Positions 1 through 9,145 are shown, counted from the first letter of the stretch. The stretch is DNA of 64,000 nt from Flavobacteriales bacterium (GCA_016710685.1 JADJVC010000002.1:1090579-1154578), one strand, 5' to 3'. The notes: a model not told the origin generated them from the letters alone. Numbers and translations are program-made.

Positions 1-1376
1 CCGCCGCTGGTCTTGAACATTTCCTTTTTCCGGTCGGTGATCTTGAGGAAATTGTCGCTGTCCACTTGGCCAATGTCGCCCGTGTGGAACCAGCCGTCGG
101 GATCGAGCACCGCAGCGGTCATTTCGGGTTCCTTGTAGTAGCCCATCATCACGTTGGGGCCTTTGATGAGGATCTCACCATCGGCGGCGATGCGCACTTC
201 CACATCGCGGATGGGGCGGCCCACGCTGCCGAAGCGCAAGCCGTCGTTGCGCGCGTCGTTCACGCTTACCACGGGGCTGGTTTCCGTAAGGCCGTAGCCC
301 TCCATCACCGGTATGCCCGCAGCGTTGAAGATCCGCGCCAGCCGGGGCAACAGCGCCGCACTGCCGCTGGCCACGCACAGCACTTCGCCGCCCAATGCCT
401 CGCGCCATTTGCTGAACACCAGCTTGCGCATCAGCTTCAAATTCCAGCGGTACCACGCGCTTTTGCCATGCACGTCGTATTCCTCGCCCAACTTCAGGGA
501 ATAATAGAACAGTTTCTTCTTGATGCCGGTGAGTGCTTCGCCCTTGGCCAAAATGGAATCGTAGATCTTCTCCAGAAGCCGCGGCACCGCAGTGAAAACG
601 TGCGGACGCACTTCCTTGATCTGCGCTCCGATGTTGTCGTAGTTCTCCAGGAAGTGGATGCCCATGCCCGTCCGCTGGTAGAGGTACATCAGCATGCGCT
701 CGTAGATGTGGCACAACGGCAAAAAGCTCACGCAACGCGTGCCCACGCTCACAGGGAGCCGCTCCGCACTGGCCTCAACGTTGCTAAGGATGTTGTTGTG
801 GCTCAACATAACGCCCTTGGGTCTGCCGGTAGTGCCGCTGGTGTAGATGATGGTGGCCAGATCGCTGCCTTTCACGCTCGCTTTTTCGAGCTCCAGTTCG
901 GCACGCTTATCATCATTTTCGTTCAGCAGCATGCTCCAGTGCGGCAGGCCGTCCAACTTGTCGAAAGTGAAGATGTGTTTCATGCCCGGCACGTTCGGCG
1001 CGGCTGCTTCAGCCTTGGCGTGGATCTCCGCATTGCTCACGAAGAACACGCGCACATCGGCGTGGTTGAGCACGTAGGCATAATCCTCGGCGCTGCTGGT
1101 GGGGTAGATGGGAATGTTGATGGCGCCCATGCGCAACAGCGCTTGGTCCACGATGCTCCATTCGTTCCGGTTGCCGCTGGCGATGGCCACTTTATCACCC
1201 GGCCTAATGCCGAGCGCTTTCAGGCCCAGCGCCAATTTCACGGCGACCTCAACGAATTCGGCGGTGCTGTAGGCCTGCCATTTGCCGTCCACTTTGGAAG
1301 CGATGCAGACCTCCTGCGGGAAATCCGCCAATTGCCGGTCCAGTAAGTCGAAGATACGCGAGGGGTTTGGCCTCAT
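1..1376 (-). CDS. Long-chain acyl-CoA synthetase (AMP-dependent synthetase/ligase), C-terminus cut by window edge
   Basis: Activates a fatty acid to acyl-CoA through an acyl-adenylate, in the cytoplasm or at the membrane face. The reverse-strand reading starts MRPNPSRIFDLLD at 1376 with a stop codon directly upstream, which fixes the start. The P-loop motif YTSGTTGRPKG lies near residues 178-188, the A5 motif GYGLTETSP near 338 and the A7 motif GWFHTGDIG near 435. About 458 residues are present; the family runs to roughly 590, so the C-terminal lid domain with the catalytic lysine lies outside the window. The order of motifs fits the FadD/long-chain group better than acetyl-CoA synthetase. 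Substrate chain length cannot be read from the sequence. Confidence 0.93.
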   Translation of the reverse strand, partial: MRPNPSRIFDLLDRQLADFPQEVCIASKVDGKWQAYSTAEFVEVAVKLALGLKALGIRPGDKVAIASGNRNEWSIVDQALLRMGAINIPIYPTSSAEDYAYVLNHADVRVFFVSNAEIHAKAEAAAPNVPGMKHIFTFDKLDGLPHWSMLLNENDDKRAELELEKASVKGSDLATIIYTSGTTGRPKGVMLSHNNILSNVEASAERLPVSVGTRCVSFLPLCHIYERMLMYLYQRTGMGIHFLENYDNIGAQIKEVRPHVFTAVPRLLEKIYDSILAKGEALTGIKKKLFYYSLKLGEEYDVHGKSAWYRWNLKLMRKLVFSKWREALGGEVLCVASGSAALLPRLARIFNAAGIPVMEGYGLTETSPVVSVNDARNDGLRFGSVGRPIRDVEVRIAADGEILIKGPNVMMGYYKEPEMTAAVLDPDGWFHTGDIGQVDSDNFLKITDRKKEMFKTSG

Positions 1377-1490
1377 TCAATGGTGGCGTTGAAGATCAAT
1401 GTGATGTTGCGATGGTGGTTCAAACCCCCCAAAGTAAACGATCCCAAAGAGAACGAACACCACAGGGCGCTTTTCGGCGGAAGAGGTTGA

Positions 1491-1594
1491 ACCGCAACGC
1501 TCGCAACGAGCGCAACGTGAACTCAACGGAATGCGCGGCATATTGGAGTAGTCGGCGGCACTAAAGTCGTTGCGTCCGTTGCGAGCGTTGCGGT
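1491..1594. repeat. Intergenic inverted repeat, 27-bp arms
   Basis: Arms at 1491-1517 and 1568-1594 are reverse complements at 25 of 27 positions, separated by 50 bp. Each arm is built from the word CGCAACG. The layout matches the element at 4736-4849 (30-bp arms, 54-bp loop), but the arm sequences differ. No gene is visible between 1377 and 1664. The stretch 1630-1662 also contains words of the kind often seen in environmental intergenic repeats (TTAGCGTCCTTTGTGG). Confidence 0.7.
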
Positions 1595-1664
1595 AGAAAA
1601 CGTGTAGGCTTCCGATCGCTTGGAGATCTCTTCGTGTTCTTAGCGTCCTTTGTGGTAGAAAATC

Positions 1665-2711
1665 ATGAGTTTCAGGATCTCCTACGCCCCATACCGACTG
1701 CTCTTCAAGCACCCCTTCGAAACCACGCACGGTGTCCGGACGGGAACGGACAGTATTTTCATCCGGTTGGAAGAAAATGGCGTCACCGGTTACGGGGAGG
1801 TCACCTTGCCGCCTTACTTGAAGGAAAAGCCGAATGAGGTGTTGGAAAGACTCCAGGGAACAGCCGTTGCCGGGTTGAAGAGCCTCGGAGAATTGGAGGC
1901 CTACCTGAACGACCCAAAGGCTTGGAACGACCATCAGCAAGGGTGCCGAGCGGGGCTGCAAATGGCTTTGATCGATCTGGAAGGCAAGAAGCGACAACAA
2001 GCGGTTTGTCAATTACTTATGAGCGTCAATGCAAAGCCATTCCGAACGTTAATGACGATCGGCATTACGCCAGTTTGGCAGGTCGCCGAACAGCTGCAAC
2101 AACTGCCGAAAAGTGACTTCCTGAAGGTGAAAATGCACGGCACGGGTTCCATTTCGATGCTGCGCGAGGTGCTGAAAAACGATGAGCGTCCGGTGTTCAT
2201 CGATGGCAATCAGGGCATGGAAAGTGTGCAAGATGTGTTGGAGGTTTGCCAAGTGGCAGGCGAGCGGTTGGTCGGCCTGGAGCAGCCGTTTTCGGTGAAT
2301 GATGCCAAGCGGCAGGTCGATCTGCAACGGGAATTGCCGGTCTGTGTGTATGGCGATGAATCCATCTGGGGCATGGCCGATCTGGAAAAAGCCGCTGGCA
2401 CATTCGGCGGCGTAAACATCAAACTGATGAAATGCGGCGGGCTGGACAAAGCCAAAGCCATGACCGACCGCGCGGCTGAATTGGGCTTGAAAGTAATGCT
2501 CGGCTGCATGAGCGAAAGCTCGCTGGGTTGCACTGCGATGGCGCACTTAGCGGGAGCCGCCGACTTGCTGGACCTGGACGGTCCGCAGCTCATCAAGAAC
2601 GATCCGTTCGAGGGGATGGTGATGCAGCACGGCAAGCTGGTAATGCCGGACCGGCCGGGTATCGGAGCCATCCTCAAAGCCGATCTTGAATTCAAACCTA
2701 TCTGCGCATAA
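1665..2711 (+). CDS. Dipeptide epimerase, enolase superfamily (L-Ala-D/L-Glu epimerase type)
   Basis: Epimerises the second residue of a dipeptide such as L-Ala-D-Glu from peptidoglycan recycling; cytoplasmic. At 348 residues it has the normal family length. An N-terminal capping domain (to about 120) is followed by the TIM barrel. Visible active-site elements are the KxK pair (K154, K156), metal ligands D180 (FIDGNQG), E206 (GLEQPF) and D231 (YGDES), and the opposite-face lysine in NIKLMK (K253). This set matches dipeptide epimerases of the MLE/muconate lactonizing group. Substrate specificity is inferred from family resemblance only. It stands alone between two repeat-rich spacers. Confidence 0.88.
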   Translation: MSFRISYAPYRLLFKHPFETTHGVRTGTDSIFIRLEENGVTGYGEVTLPPYLKEKPNEVLERLQGTAVAGLKSLGELEAYLNDPKAWNDHQQGCRAGLQMALIDLEGKKRQQAVCQLLMSVNAKPFRTLMTIGITPVWQVAEQLQQLPKSDFLKVKMHGTGSISMLREVLKNDERPVFIDGNQGMESVQDVLEVCQVAGERLVGLEQPFSVNDAKRQVDLQRELPVCVYGDESIWGMADLEKAAGTFGGVNIKLMKCGGLDKAKAMTDRAAELGLKVMLGCMSESSLGCTAMAHLAGAADLLDLDGPQLIKNDPFEGMVMQHGKLVMPDRPGIGAILKADLEFKPICA

Positions 2712-3237
2712 TTTATATTATGTTAACTTGAATTTGAGGGGATACTCCCCTGGAATTCAGATTGTTCACCACAGCGCCATGGAGGCATGGAGAAATGCAG
2801 TTGGCAGTTGGCAGTTGGCAGTTGCAGTTGGCAGTCGCAGTTAGCAGTCGGCAATCGCAGATCCAGAACATTAATACCATCATAAAAATCTGCGTGCCAT
2901 CGGCAGTACCCGGTACTCGGTACCCTATACCCAGTACCAGAAACTCAATTCCACAAATCTCTTAGATCTGCGTTCATCATAACAGTCATAAAAATCTGCG
3001 TGCCAAGTCGCGGCAACGGCATTTCATTGTCTGATCGTCTAATTTTCTGATCATCTGATCTGAGTGCCTACCTTCGCGCCGCCCAAAGCGCCAAACTTTT
3101 GTCCGTTCATCGGATCCATCGTCCAGGCGCATTCCAAAGCGGATCATTGCACGCCGGACATCGAGGGCTTTTCCTAAACACACATTTTTGCGTGTCCATG
3201 GCTCAATGACCGGGACATTTACTACTGAAGCATTTCC
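2712..3237. repeat. Gene-free spacer filled with short repeats
   Basis: No gene is visible in this spacer. It holds tandem copies of CAGTTGG (about 2798-2861), an exact 19-bp direct repeat at 2881-2899 and 2987-3005 (CATAAAAATCTGCGTGCCA), GTACC-containing words at 2905-2935 and TGATC words at 3031-3060. The opening words (CACCACAGCGCC, GGAGGCATGGAGAAA) resemble widely dispersed environmental intergenic repeats. The leader of the helicase gene begins inside the right part. Confidence 0.6.
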
Positions 3238-4665
3238 ATGCACCAAACCACTTTTGACCAGCTCGGCCTTATCGAGCCCATCCTGAAAGCCCTTCAACAC
3301 GAAGGCTACACGCACCCCACGCCCATTCAGGCACAAAGCATTCCTTACCTCTTGGAAGGCCGCGACCTGTTAGGTTGCGCGCAGACCGGCACCGGCAAAA
3401 CGGCCGCGTTCGCCATCCCCATGATCCAGCTCATGGTGAACAGCCAAGGCGGCAGCCAGCGCGGCGGTCGCAGCCCCATCCGGGCGCTCATCCTTACGCC
3501 CACGCGGGAATTGGCCATCCAGATCGACGAAAGTTTCAAAGCTTACGGGCACCATACCAACCTGCGCACCACCGTGATCTTCGGTGGCGTGGGCCAAAAG
3601 CCACAGACCGATGCCTTGCGCCGCGGCGTGGACATCCTCGTGGCCACTCCCGGTCGCCTGTTGGACCTGATGAACCAGGGCTACGTCAACCTGAAAGAGT
3701 TGGAATTCTTCGTGCTGGACGAGGCCGACCGCATGCTTGACATGGGCTTCATCCACGATGTGAAGAAGGTGATCGCGGCCATTCCGCGCCAGCGCCAAAC
3801 GCTCTTTTTCAGCGCCACCATGCCGCCTGAGGTCCAGCGCCTTTCGGCTTCGCTGCTCCACAACCCCGTTAAGGTCGAAGTCACGCCCGTCTCCTCCACT
3901 GCGGAAACCGTGGAACAAGAAGTCTTCTTCGTGGACAAAGCGAATAAGCCGCAGTTGCTGGTTCACCTGCTGAATACGCGCGACATCAAGGAAGCGCTCG
4001 TCTTCAGCCGAACCAAGCACGGTGCCGACAAGCTGGTCCGCATCATCGAAAAAGCCGGCATTCGCGCTGAGGCCATCCACGGCAACAAGGCCCAAAATGC
4101 CCGCCAACGCGCCCTATCGAACTTCAAGGAACGCAAGACCCGCGTGCTCGTGGCCACCGACATCGCCGCACGCGGCATCGACATCGATTCCCTCAGCCAC
4201 GTGGTGAATTTCGACATTCCCAACGTGCCGGAGACTTACGTACATCGCATTGGCCGCACGGGCCGCGCGGGTGCCAGCGGCATCGCCATCTCGCTCTGCG
4301 ATGTGGATGAGCGCGTGTTCCTGCGCGACATCACCAAGCTCATTGCCAGGCAGATCCCCGTGGTGGAGGATCACCCCTTCCCTGCCAGCGGAAACGCCAG
4401 CAAGCCCCTTCCCCCGGAACCGCCGAGAGGCCAAGGTCGCCAAGGCGGCGGACGCAATAGCGGCGGTCGCAGCCAAGGAGGTCGTTCCGGCGGAAATTCC
4501 GGTGGATCTGGCCAGCCGAAGGACTTCGCAGCGCTCACTGCTGAGCTCATCAACGACCTCGAAGGCGGTGGTCCGAAAGCGAAACCTGCTTCCGGCGCGA
4601 GTAAGACCAACAGCCGCAGGCGCTGGCGTGGACCGCGGCCCGGTGGTGGCGGCGGACAGCGTTGA
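3238..4665 (+). CDS. DEAD-box ATP-dependent RNA helicase, RhlE-like
   Basis: Unwinds short RNA duplexes using ATP; acts in ribosome assembly or RNA decay in the cytoplasm. Motifs run in order: F and Q motif (PTPIQ, about 26-30), Walker A AQTGTGKT (about 45-53), PTRELA (about 88), TPGR, DEAD at 161, SAT near 192, and HRIGRTGRAG near 336. After residue 395 the protein becomes a Gly/Arg/Ser-rich basic tail of RGG type, typical of bacterial RhlE and thought to bind RNA. It has 475 residues and no frameshift. The start MHQTTFDQLG places the F motif at the usual distance upstream of the Q motif. Confidence 0.95.
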   Translation: MHQTTFDQLGLIEPILKALQHEGYTHPTPIQAQSIPYLLEGRDLLGCAQTGTGKTAAFAIPMIQLMVNSQGGSQRGGRSPIRALILTPTRELAIQIDESFKAYGHHTNLRTTVIFGGVGQKPQTDALRRGVDILVATPGRLLDLMNQGYVNLKELEFFVLDEADRMLDMGFIHDVKKVIAAIPRQRQTLFFSATMPPEVQRLSASLLHNPVKVEVTPVSSTAETVEQEVFFVDKANKPQLLVHLLNTRDIKEALVFSRTKHGADKLVRIIEKAGIRAEAIHGNKAQNARQRALSNFKERKTRVLVATDIAARGIDIDSLSHVVNFDIPNVPETYVHRIGRTGRAGASGIAISLCDVDERVFLRDITKLIARQIPVVEDHPFPASGNASKPLPPEPPRGQGRQGGGRNSGGRSQGGRSGGNSGGSGQPKDFAALTAELINDLEGGGPKAKPASGASKTNSRRRWRGPRPGGGGGQR

Positions 4666-4735
4666 GTTGGTGGTGTTTCCTCCATTGCTATCGCGGCTGA
4701 AGCGCCCTTTGGGCGCGCCGACCGTATTTGTGTTT

Positions 4736-4849
4736 AACCACGGATGCACACGGATTCACACGGATGTCCGAAATCTGGACAGCCACTAAGGAGCGCTTGC
4801 CGAGACCGGCACGTTCAGTATCCGTGTTTATCCGTGTGCATCCGTGGTT
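4736..4849. repeat. Intergenic inverted repeat, 30-bp arms
   Basis: Arms at 4736-4765 and 4820-4849 are reverse complements at 28 of 30 positions with a 54-bp loop. Each arm contains near-tandem decamers of the type CGGATGCACA / CGGATTCACA. A transcript could fold into a long stem. The position after the helicase stop would also suit an mRNA-stabilising or transcription-ending role. The architecture parallels 1491-1594. Confidence 0.75.
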
Positions 4850-4986
4850 CACTCGCTTGATAGGAGCACGGTTCGGCGGAGCACGGTTCGTATTTGTGAA
4901 TCATGCCGTCAGGCGCGAACTCCAGCCCCGGTGGCCCTGTTTTGCTTACTGAGACTAACACTGGTCGCACTTACCTTGTCGGCTAC

Positions 4987-5397
4987 ATGGCCAAAGCCGA
5001 ACTAAAGACCCGGAAAACCTCCGCCAGCGTGGAGGATTTTGTTGCTGCTCAACAGGACGAGCAAGTGCGCGCCGATTGCCAAGCGATCATTAACCTGATG
5101 AGCGCCGCCACCAAGGCTCCGCCGAAGATGTGGGGCCCGGCCATCGTTGGCTTCGGCAGCTCAGTGCTGAAATATCCCAATGGTCGGGAAATGGACTGGA
5201 TGCGCATCGGCTTCAGCCCGCGAAAGGCCAACTTGACCCTTTACCTGCCTGTTCCGCTGGAAGGGCTGGCCCCGCAGCTCGCCAAGTTGGGCAAGCATAC
5301 AACGAGCAAAGCGTGTCTCCACATCAAGCGCCTCAGCGATGTGGACATGAAGGTGCTGAAGGCTTTGGTGGCGGCGAGTTTGAAGAAGGCCGGATAG
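4987..5397 (+). CDS. DUF1801 (YdhG/AF2226-like) domain protein
   Basis: Small soluble protein of 136 residues with the DUF1801 pattern: an N-terminal helix (SVEDFVAAQQ), the stretch MWGPAIVGFGS, the RIGFSPRKANLTLYL strand region and the C-terminal LHIKRLSDVDMKVLKALV. The family has no firmly established function. An earlier in-frame ATG exists at 4903, but the conserved domain begins just after 4987, so 4987 is preferred. It converges on the T9SS gene at 5429. Confidence 0.8.
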   Translation: MAKAELKTRKTSASVEDFVAAQQDEQVRADCQAIINLMSAATKAPPKMWGPAIVGFGSSVLKYPNGREMDWMRIGFSPRKANLTLYLPVPLEGLAPQLAKLGKHTTSKACLHIKRLSDVDMKVLKALVAASLKKAG

Positions 5398-5428
5398 CGT
5401 GACGCACTGCTGTTACTGGGGCGCAGGA

Positions 5429-6880
5429 TCACTTCAAAACGATCGCTGTGCGCTCTACCTGCGCACCATCGTCCACTTCAACGATGTAGGCGCCCGGTGC
5501 ATTTCCGCGCAGGTCCAGCGTGGTGGAAGTGCTTGGCAGATCCGAACGGGAAAGGACCAGCCGTCCTTGTGCATCGTACACGCGCACGTTGCGCAACTTG
5601 GCGCTGCCTTGGCCCCATGTCACGGTCACTTCACCGGTTGAAGGCACTGGATAGGCGCTTATTGAAACGGATGGTGCCCGGTTATCTACGGCCAACGCAA
5701 TGTCCTCGTAATACCATTGCGACAACGCACTGGTCACCCAAGTTCCGTTCAGCATATCGGCGTTTCCCGCTGAGGTAAGCTGCCCTGCCGCGTTGTACGT
5801 CCAGAACTGCCCGAAAATGGGAACCAGGTCGGATCCGGAATACTGTGACACGATCCTTTCAAGTTGGTGGCCTTCCGCATCGTAAGCGTAATTCTCATTG
5901 GTTTGGTGAACGAAAACCGTCCCGTCCCACGTGAAGGATGAATCCACCAGGACTTGTCCATCATCCGTTCGCGTGGTGGCCTGCCGGTAGTTGGGTGTCG
6001 CATCCAAACCGACCAGATCGTAGCTCACATATTCTACTTGGTCTCCGGCTACATCGTAGGCATACCTGAATAGGTAGTTCGGGTCCGTTGCGCTGAAAAA
6101 CAGGTTATACCCTGTGACCAACACGGTGTCGAACGTGGCATTCCAACCGTAAAAAGTGGAGTCATTCTGTGGTCCGAATTCCGAGCCTGTCGTGTGTTCG
6201 GCCATCAGCTTACCGTTCGTATGGTAGTATCGATCCGTGTACAGATCGCCGCTCGGTGTCAATTCCTCGTAGTGAACGAGCCAACCTTCGGGCGAAAACA
6301 CCCAATGGAACGCATAGCTCAGAAAATCGCTCGTCACCACTTTGTCCGTGAGGCTGTCCATGGCGTTGTAGGTGTAGTCCTCGGTGGTGTCGTACCAAAT
6401 TCCGCCGGAAAGTTGGGACCGGAAGTTCACTGCGGGCTTTCCCGAAGGTGTGTAGGAATAGCTGGAGAAGGATGTGCTGTCGGTGCCCACGAACTGCACC
6501 TGCGTGGCCGGGCGACCTTGTCCATCGTAGGTCCAGCGGAAATAGTCGGTGACCACAGGAGGGGCCACGTTTAGCGTCAATGAACTATCCGTTAGCACAA
6601 GGTCATTGCTATCGTAGGCACGGGAATGCCCACTTTGCAGCGCGAACACATTGAACTGATCAAAGCTCCACTGGTAGCTGCGGTCGAATTTCAATTCCGT
6701 GGTAAGGTCGCCGCCCCGCTCACCGGTATACGTGTATTCCAGACTGTCCGAAAGCACCATGAGCTGATCGGGGTTCAAGCTTCGGAAGGCATAGCCTACC
6801 AGGCGTGATCCAGTTTGGGCTTGAATGCCAACAGGGATCAAGATCATCATCAGGGTCGATCTTATCGTCATCGTAGCCAT
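5429..6880 (-). CDS. Secreted T9SS cargo protein with YD/RHS-like strand repeats
   Basis: About 483 residues. It begins MATMTIRSTLMMILIPV, ending the signal peptide near GIQAQ. The body has many repeated tyrosine-rich segments such as YTYNAMDSL, YAYDVAGDQ and YAYDAEGHQL, reminiscent of YD-repeat beta strands in wall-associated proteins. The C-terminal 75 residues form a type A T9SS sorting domain: YPVPSTGEVTV, RVYDAQGRLVLS, GAYIVEVDDG, final RTAIVLK. It is therefore expected to be exported across both membranes and attached or released at the surface. The open frame continues upstream to 7846, but that extension is antisense to the beta-helix gene and lies ahead of the signal peptide. Function beyond secretion is unknown. 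Confidence 0.85.
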   Translation of the reverse strand: MATMTIRSTLMMILIPVGIQAQTGSRLVGYAFRSLNPDQLMVLSDSLEYTYTGERGGDLTTELKFDRSYQWSFDQFNVFALQSGHSRAYDSNDLVLTDSSLTLNVAPPVVTDYFRWTYDGQGRPATQVQFVGTDSTSFSSYSYTPSGKPAVNFRSQLSGGIWYDTTEDYTYNAMDSLTDKVVTSDFLSYAFHWVFSPEGWLVHYEELTPSGDLYTDRYYHTNGKLMAEHTTGSEFGPQNDSTFYGWNATFDTVLVTGYNLFFSATDPNYLFRYAYDVAGDQVEYVSYDLVGLDATPNYRQATTRTDDGQVLVDSSFTWDGTVFVHQTNENYAYDAEGHQLERIVSQYSGSDLVPIFGQFWTYNAAGQLTSAGNADMLNGTWVTSALSQWYYEDIALAVDNRAPSVSISAYPVPSTGEVTVTWGQGSAKLRNVRVYDAQGRLVLSRSDLPSTSTTLDLRGNAPGAYIVEVDDGAQVERTAIVLK

Positions 6881-7119
6881 GGGGTTTGTGTTAAGTATTG
6901 GCGCTCGTGAGCGATCAATGTGGAGAGCCGCATACAAAGATTGAGCGCGGACGATCAACCTTTGTTCAGATCCAGAAATAAATTTCGCCGCGAAGCCGGA
7001 CATTGTAGCCGAACGGCAGGCTGTTTTGTCGCGCGCTCTTGCACCCAACATTCTTCGGTATGAACCACCAATCCAGCGCACTTTAAGCATGGCCGTTACT
7101 GCGTATCCCCATGGCGCGC

Positions 7120-7127
7120 TAACTTTG
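7120..7127 (+). promoter_or_regulatory. -7 box TAACTTTG, 5 nt ahead of the start codon
   Basis: Matches the Bacteroidota -7 consensus TAnnTTTG exactly and ends 5 nt before the ATG at 7133. Transcription would start at or next to the A of the ATG, predicting a leaderless mRNA. No clear -33 TTG element was found. Confidence 0.55.
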
Positions 7128-7132
7128 GTTGG

Positions 7133-8542
7133 ATGTTGCGCACCCCGATCATCGTCCTTGCTTTTGTCGCCTGCGCCGTTTCCGCATTCGGCACACAATG
7201 GCAAGTTGGCCCCGGCCAACTCTACACCATGCCCAGCCAAGTGGCCGTGTTGGTGGCCGATGGCGATACGGTAAACATCGCCGCGGGCCCCTACCCTTCC
7301 GACGTGACCAACTGGACCGCCGACGACCTTTTGCTGCGTGGCATTGGCGGCATGGCGCATCTGGAAAGCAACGGGAACGCATGGGGCGGCAAAGGCATTT
7401 GGGTGATCCAAGGCGACCGCACTACGGTGGAAAACATTGAATTTAGCGAATGCAGCGTTCCGGATGAAAATGGCGCTGGCATCCGGCAGGAAGGGCACCA
7501 CCTCACCGTTCGGCATTGCTATTTCCACGACAACGAAAATGGGATCCTTGCCGGGGATGTATCGCCGAGCACGATCCGCATTGAGCATACTGAATTCGAC
7601 CACAATGGCTTTGGCGACGGTTATTCGCACAACCTCTACATCAACCATGTGGACAGCTTGATCTTCCGCTTCAACTACAGCCACCATGCGCATGTGGGGC
7701 ATGAACTGAAAAGCCGTGCGCATGTGAACATGATCGCGTACAACCGTTTCAGCAACGAGGCCACCGGCGACGCCAGCCGCGACATTGACCTGCCCAACGG
7801 CGGTCAGGCCTATTTGATCGGCAACATTATCCAACAAGGAATGCAAGCGCAGAACAGCAACATGGTGGGCTACGGACTGGAGGGCTTGAACAATCCGGGG
7901 CCGCAGGAATTATATGCCATCAACAATACGCTCGTGAACGAACGGAGCACCGGCAGTTTCTTCAGCATGCCGGGTGATACCTATTTCAAAGGCTATTCCA
8001 ACATTTTGGCCGGGGCGGGAAGCTTCATGTCCGCAGGTTTTCCTACAGCCATGGACACCGCCGGGAACCTTCGCGCCCCAGTGATCGCCAGCGTCTCCTT
8101 CCTTGATCCTGCCGACTATGACTATGAGCTATTGCCGTCCTCACCGGCGCAACAGATCGGTATTCCCGCAGGGCTCGCCACCAGTGGTTATCCGCTTGTT
8201 GCCGTCTACGAATATGTGCATCCGGTGGGCGATCGCGTGCGCTGCCAGCAGTCCACGTTGGACGCGGGTGCCTATCAGCTCTGCACCACGGATGTGCGCG
8301 AACAAGCGACCAATACGCCCCTTGTGTGGCCCAACCCCGCTGCGGACGTTGTTCATATTTCCACCCGTGGTGAAGCCGCGATCGCAGTGGTCGATGCCTT
8401 GGGACGAACCGTACGAATGGCCCATGCCAAGGGCGTTTCAACAACGGAGCTATCGCTTGACGGTCTTTCCAGCGGTGCCTTTATGATTTTGGTTTACGAT
8501 ACAAACGGAGTGCAGACATTCCGGCTTGTGCACCAACAGTGA
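7133..8542 (+). CDS. Secreted right-handed beta-helix protein with T9SS sorting domain
   Basis: 469 residues. The signal peptide (LRTPIIVLAFVACAVSAFG) is followed by repeated short strands typical of a parallel beta-helix (HHLTVRHCYFHDNENGI, IRIEHTEFDHNGFG, HNLYINHVDSLIFRFN), as in pectate-lyase-like and NosD-like folds. The C-terminus (VWPNPAADVVHIS, VVDALGRTVRMA, SSGAFMILVYDTNG) is a type A T9SS sorting domain. It could be a polysaccharide lyase or a non-catalytic surface protein; no catalytic residues can be assigned with confidence. It is transcribed divergently from the T9SS gene at 5429-6880 across a 252-bp spacer. Confidence 0.85.
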   Translation: MLRTPIIVLAFVACAVSAFGTQWQVGPGQLYTMPSQVAVLVADGDTVNIAAGPYPSDVTNWTADDLLLRGIGGMAHLESNGNAWGGKGIWVIQGDRTTVENIEFSECSVPDENGAGIRQEGHHLTVRHCYFHDNENGILAGDVSPSTIRIEHTEFDHNGFGDGYSHNLYINHVDSLIFRFNYSHHAHVGHELKSRAHVNMIAYNRFSNEATGDASRDIDLPNGGQAYLIGNIIQQGMQAQNSNMVGYGLEGLNNPGPQELYAINNTLVNERSTGSFFSMPGDTYFKGYSNILAGAGSFMSAGFPTAMDTAGNLRAPVIASVSFLDPADYDYELLPSSPAQQIGIPAGLATSGYPLVAVYEYVHPVGDRVRCQQSTLDAGAYQLCTTDVREQATNTPLVWPNPAADVVHISTRGEAAIAVVDALGRTVRMAHAKGVSTTELSLDGLSSGAFMILVYDTNGVQTFRLVHQQ

Positions 8543-8549
8543 CCACCGC

Positions 8550-9131
8550 CTACGACCGCGCCGTCCGCCACACCTTCCGCAGCACACGCCAAACAACGTA
8601 CAGCAGCACCAATACGGCAACGAAAGCCACAACTGGCAGAAAAAACGCCGCGATGCTCAGGCCGATCGCTCCGCCGGTCTCTGCCGTGCTAACTGCACTG
8701 TTGCCTAGGCCGCCGGTGGTTCCCGTGCTTGCCAAACGCGTTGCAGCGGTCCCCGCGCTGATGAGGCCCGCAGCACCACCGCCCGCGATCAATGCCAAGC
8801 CCCAACCATACAGCGGGGGCAGGTCGCCAAAGGCACTCACGGCGATCAAGGTGCCTGCAACGGTGCTTAGCGGCACCGCGATCACGTCCAAGGCATGGTC
8901 CACAAATGGGATGTAGTACGACAGCAGTTCCACCACCGTGGCGATGCCCAAAGCGATCATGGCCGGCCAAGAGCCCATCCATTCAAAATTCGCATGCAGC
9001 CCGGCAATGCCGAGGTTGAAGTGCGCGAACACACTGGCTACGAACAACGGCAGGAAAACGCGCAAACCGCAGGCCGCCGCCAAGCCGATGCCGAGCATGA
9101 TGGAAAGCGCGAGCTGATAATCGAATTGCAT
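8550..9131 (-). CDS. DUF4126 domain integral membrane protein
   Basis: 193 residues, almost wholly hydrophobic, with five or six membrane segments: LALSIMLGIGLAAACGLRVF near the N-terminus, then WPAMIALGIATVVELLSYY, LSTVAGTLIAVSAFG, LALIAGGGAAGLI, and IAAFFLPVVAFVAVLVLLYV, closing with a basic tail. This pattern (GLRVFLPL, VELLSYYIP.VD..LD) matches DUF4126. No function is established. The start at 9131 is supported by the promoter-like box 6 nt upstream; the open frame above it runs through a poly-C/G tract and is not coding. Confidence 0.82.
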   Translation of the reverse strand: MQFDYQLALSIMLGIGLAAACGLRVFLPLFVASVFAHFNLGIAGLHANFEWMGSWPAMIALGIATVVELLSYYIPFVDHALDVIAVPLSTVAGTLIAVSAFGDLPPLYGWGLALIAGGGAAGLISAGTAATRLASTGTTGGLGNSAVSTAETGGAIGLSIAAFFLPVVAFVAVLVLLYVVWRVLRKVWRTARS

Positions 9132-9137
9132 GGGTTG

Positions 9138-9145
9138 CAAGGTTA
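9138..9145 (-). promoter_or_regulatory. -7 box TAACCTTG, 6 nt ahead of the DUF4126 start
   Basis: On the reverse strand TAACCTTG is followed by six bases and the ATG at 9131. This differs from TAnnTTTG at one position. It predicts a very short or absent leader. Confidence 0.45.

Noticed and set aside
66..1346. Long open frame on the + strand (426 codons)
   Set aside because: Antisense to the acyl-CoA ligase, histidine-rich low-complexity translation, no motif. It is a by-product of GC-rich codon use.
2798..2861. Possible CRISPR array
   Set aside because: Period is only about 7 bp with no unique spacers; no cas gene in the window. It is a simple tandem repeat.
3370..4107. Reverse-strand open frame of 245 codons
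   Set aside because: Lies wholly antisense to the DEAD-box helicase, whose motifs are unambiguous.
6881..7846. N-terminal extension of the T9SS protein at 5429-6880
   Set aside because: The extension precedes a clear signal peptide and is antisense to the beta-helix gene.
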